Origin: Phycicoccus jejuensis
Lineage (GTDB): Bacteria; Actinomycetota; Actinomycetes; Actinomycetales; Dermatophilaceae
Assembly: GCF_000720925.1 (NCBI RefSeq)
Contig: NZ_JOEE01000001.1
Location: 248,001-312,000, forward strand
Length of the DNA: 64,000 bases
Reading direction: 5' to 3'
Below the pieces are notes generated by a model. It was not told the DNA's origin and did not search any database. It was given only the letters and a program-made list of their open reading frames with translations. Positions within the stretch are counted from its first letter, which is position 1; the number at the start of each line of letters is the position of its first letter. Below are positions 62,849-64,000 of this stretch, piece after piece. Made by a program: the position numbers and the translations under genes.

Positions 62849-63645
62849 ACACCCTCGCCCTCGGTGTCGACCGCACGACCGTCGAGCTGAAGATGTACTC
62901 GCGCGAGAAGGAGGCCGTCTTCTTCTCCTTCCTCTTCCCGATCCTCCTGCTGCTCCTGTTCTCGGTGATCTTCTCGAGCCAGTTCGAGGACTCGGCCCGC
63001 ACCGGGATGACCGCGGCCCGCTACTTCCTCCCGGGGATGGTCGCCGCCGGCGTCATCCTCACGAGCTTCCAGACGATGGCGATGTCGGTCGCCGCCGAGC
63101 GCGACGACGGCACGCTCAAGCGGCTGCGCGCCACGCCGATGCCGCCGGCGGCGTACTTCCTCGGCAAGGTCGGTCTCGTCGTGTGCACCTCGCTCGTCCA
63201 GGTCGTGCTGCTCCTGCTCGTGGCCCGGCTCGCCTTCGACGTGCCGCTCCCCGACACCGGTGGTCGGTGGCTGCTCTTCGCGGGCGTGTTCTCGCTCGGC
63301 GTCTTCGGGGGCACGGTGCTCGGCATCGCGTACTCGTCGCTCGCGTCGTCGCGCTCCATCGGAGCCGTGGTCATCGGCCCGCAGCTGGTCCTCCAGTTCA
63401 TCAGCGGTGTGTACATCGCCTTCACCGACGTGCCGCAGTGGCTGCAGCAGGTGGCGTCGGTCTTCCCGCTCAAGTGGATCGCCCAGGGGATGCGGGCGGT
63501 GTTCCTGCCGGACGGCCTCGCCTCGGCCGAGATGGCCGGCTCGTGGGAGCCCGGTCGGGTGCTGCTCGTGCTCGCCGGGTGGGCGGTCGCCGGTCTGGTC
63601 CTCTGCCTGACGACGTTCACGTGGTTCAAGCGCGGCACGGTGTGA
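62845..63645 (+). CDS. ABC-2 type drug exporter, permease
   Basis: The 266-residue membrane protein has six helices and the ABC-2 segments FFSFLFPILLLLLFSVIF near residue 27, AAERDDGTLKRLRATPMPP near 88 (the cytoplasmic loop that meets the ATPase) and YIAFTDVPQWLQQVASVFPL. It should export hydrophobic compounds with the ATPase above. Downstream, 34 bases after its stop, begins a membrane protein that is likely a sensor kinase, a frequent arrangement for regulated drug exporters. Confidence 0.93.
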   Translation: MNTLALGVDRTTVELKMYSREKEAVFFSFLFPILLLLLFSVIFSSQFEDSARTGMTAARYFLPGMVAAGVILTSFQTMAMSVAAERDDGTLKRLRATPMPPAAYFLGKVGLVVCTSLVQVVLLLLVARLAFDVPLPDTGGRWLLFAGVFSLGVFGGTVLGIAYSSLASSRSIGAVVIGPQLVLQFISGVYIAFTDVPQWLQQVASVFPLKWIAQGMRAVFLPDGLASAEMAGSWEPGRVLLVLAGWAVAGLVLCLTTFTWFKRGTV

Positions 63646-63679
63646 GGCGCTCGCGCCGCCCGACGGGCAGGATGAGGGC

Positions 63680-64000
63680 ATGAGCCAGGCCAGCGCCGAC
63701 GTCCCCGAGCAGGGGGTGTCGACCGCCGAGTTCCGGGCGATGTGGCGGCGGCAGGAGCCCTTCTGGCACGGGGCCTTCGCCATCGTGTGGGCCTCGGCGG
63801 TCGTCGTCACGGTCCTCGACGAGCGCGGCCCGCACGGCCTGTGGCCCTCGGTGCTCCTGCTCGTCGCGATGGCCGTGGCGTACGCGACGCTCGGGGTCCG
63901 GGGCATCCGGCAGCAGCAGCGGGCCGGCGTCGCCTACCAGGTCGTCGCGTGGTCCCTCCTCCTGCTGATCCAGCTCGTCGACCCGGGCACCGAGTCGTGG
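63680..64000 (+). CDS. Membrane protein, 5' part only (possible sensor histidine kinase)
   Basis: Only the first 107 residues are visible, and the frame is open at the window end. It has two or three hydrophobic segments (HGAFAIVWASAVVVTVL; VLLLVAMAVAYATLGV; VVAWSLLLLIQLV) after a short soluble start containing STAEFRAMWRRQEPFWHGAF. The spacing fits the N-terminal membrane part of an actinobacterial NarL-type sensor kinase, and kinases of that type commonly follow DrrAB-like exporters. The kinase domain itself is outside the window, so this is an inference. Confidence 0.55.
   Translation, partial: MSQASADVPEQGVSTAEFRAMWRRQEPFWHGAFAIVWASAVVVTVLDERGPHGLWPSVLLLVAMAVAYATLGVRGIRQQQRAGVAYQVVAWSLLLLIQLVDPGTESW

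Overview
The window comes from a very GC-rich actinobacterium. The evidence is strong third-position G/C bias, frequent GTG starts, HspR/HAIR control of heat shock genes, a LexA box of the actinobacterial TCGAAC-N4-GTTCGA type, an LprG/P55-type gene pair, an F420-type (LLM) oxidoreductase and a mycothiol-synthase-like double GNAT protein. A Micrococcales lineage such as Intrasporangiaceae fits, but the genus cannot be fixed from sequence alone. Almost all of the DNA is coding. No rRNA, tRNA, transposase, integrase or CRISPR array was seen, so this is mostly ordinary chromosome.

Layout. 1-2522: end of a tripartite tricarboxylate transporter operon (tctB end, tctA, a universal stress protein, an RraA/HMG-aldolase-like protein), with start and stop codons overlapping. 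2687-5125: MarR regulator divergent from an ABC exporter. 5322-14065: histidine utilisation (hutH, hutU, an M20 amidohydrolase, hutF, hutI) interrupted by opposite-strand genes for a methyltransferase and a YbaK-type deacylase. The hut route has no classical hutG; the M20 enzyme overlapping hutF is the best candidate for the last step. 14429-17556: TPP riboswitch, YkoE-type S component and a YkoD-YkoC fusion (thiamine/HMP ECF transporter). 17791-30154: mixed genes (MFS transporters, M20 peptidase, MetX-like hydrolase, GNAT, lipoprotein, cytochrome P450, patatin). 28919-34826: ROK regulator divergent from a five-gene rare-ketose operon (binding protein, permease, ATPase, D-tagatose/psicose 3-epimerase-like protein, kinase). 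34876-36563: LexA box and a 13E12/DUF222 HNH protein. 37982-39133: a DUF3892-like protein followed by six tandem 51-base terminator-like repeats. 39471-43669: dnaK-grpE-dnaJ-hspR behind a HAIR operator, and 46055-48742 clpB behind a second HAIR operator. 48886-51232: LprG-like lipoprotein and its MFS partner. 51243-57401: DNA repair (Fpg/Nei, exonuclease III), a fluoroacetate-dehalogenase-like hydrolase, an SDR, small unknowns and pyrE. 57465-60074: AGCS transporter with a universal stress protein, and LemA. 60079-64000: ArsR-type regulator divergent from an MFS gene, an ABC-2 drug exporter and the start of a membrane protein (probably a histidine kinase).

Patterns across the window: (1) many monocistronic genes lack a Shine-Dalgarno sequence but carry a TANNNT-like hexamer 6-8 bases before the start codon, the signature of leaderless transcripts; (2) gene ends carry long near-perfect palindromes, four of them copies of one family; (3) two unrelated transporter operons each contain a translationally coupled universal stress protein. 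No wholly new system is clear. The best leads are the six-unit terminator array before dnaK, the missing hutG replacement, the rare-ketose operon, the conserved fluoroacetate dehalogenase active site and the unexplained structured leader at 17599-17755.
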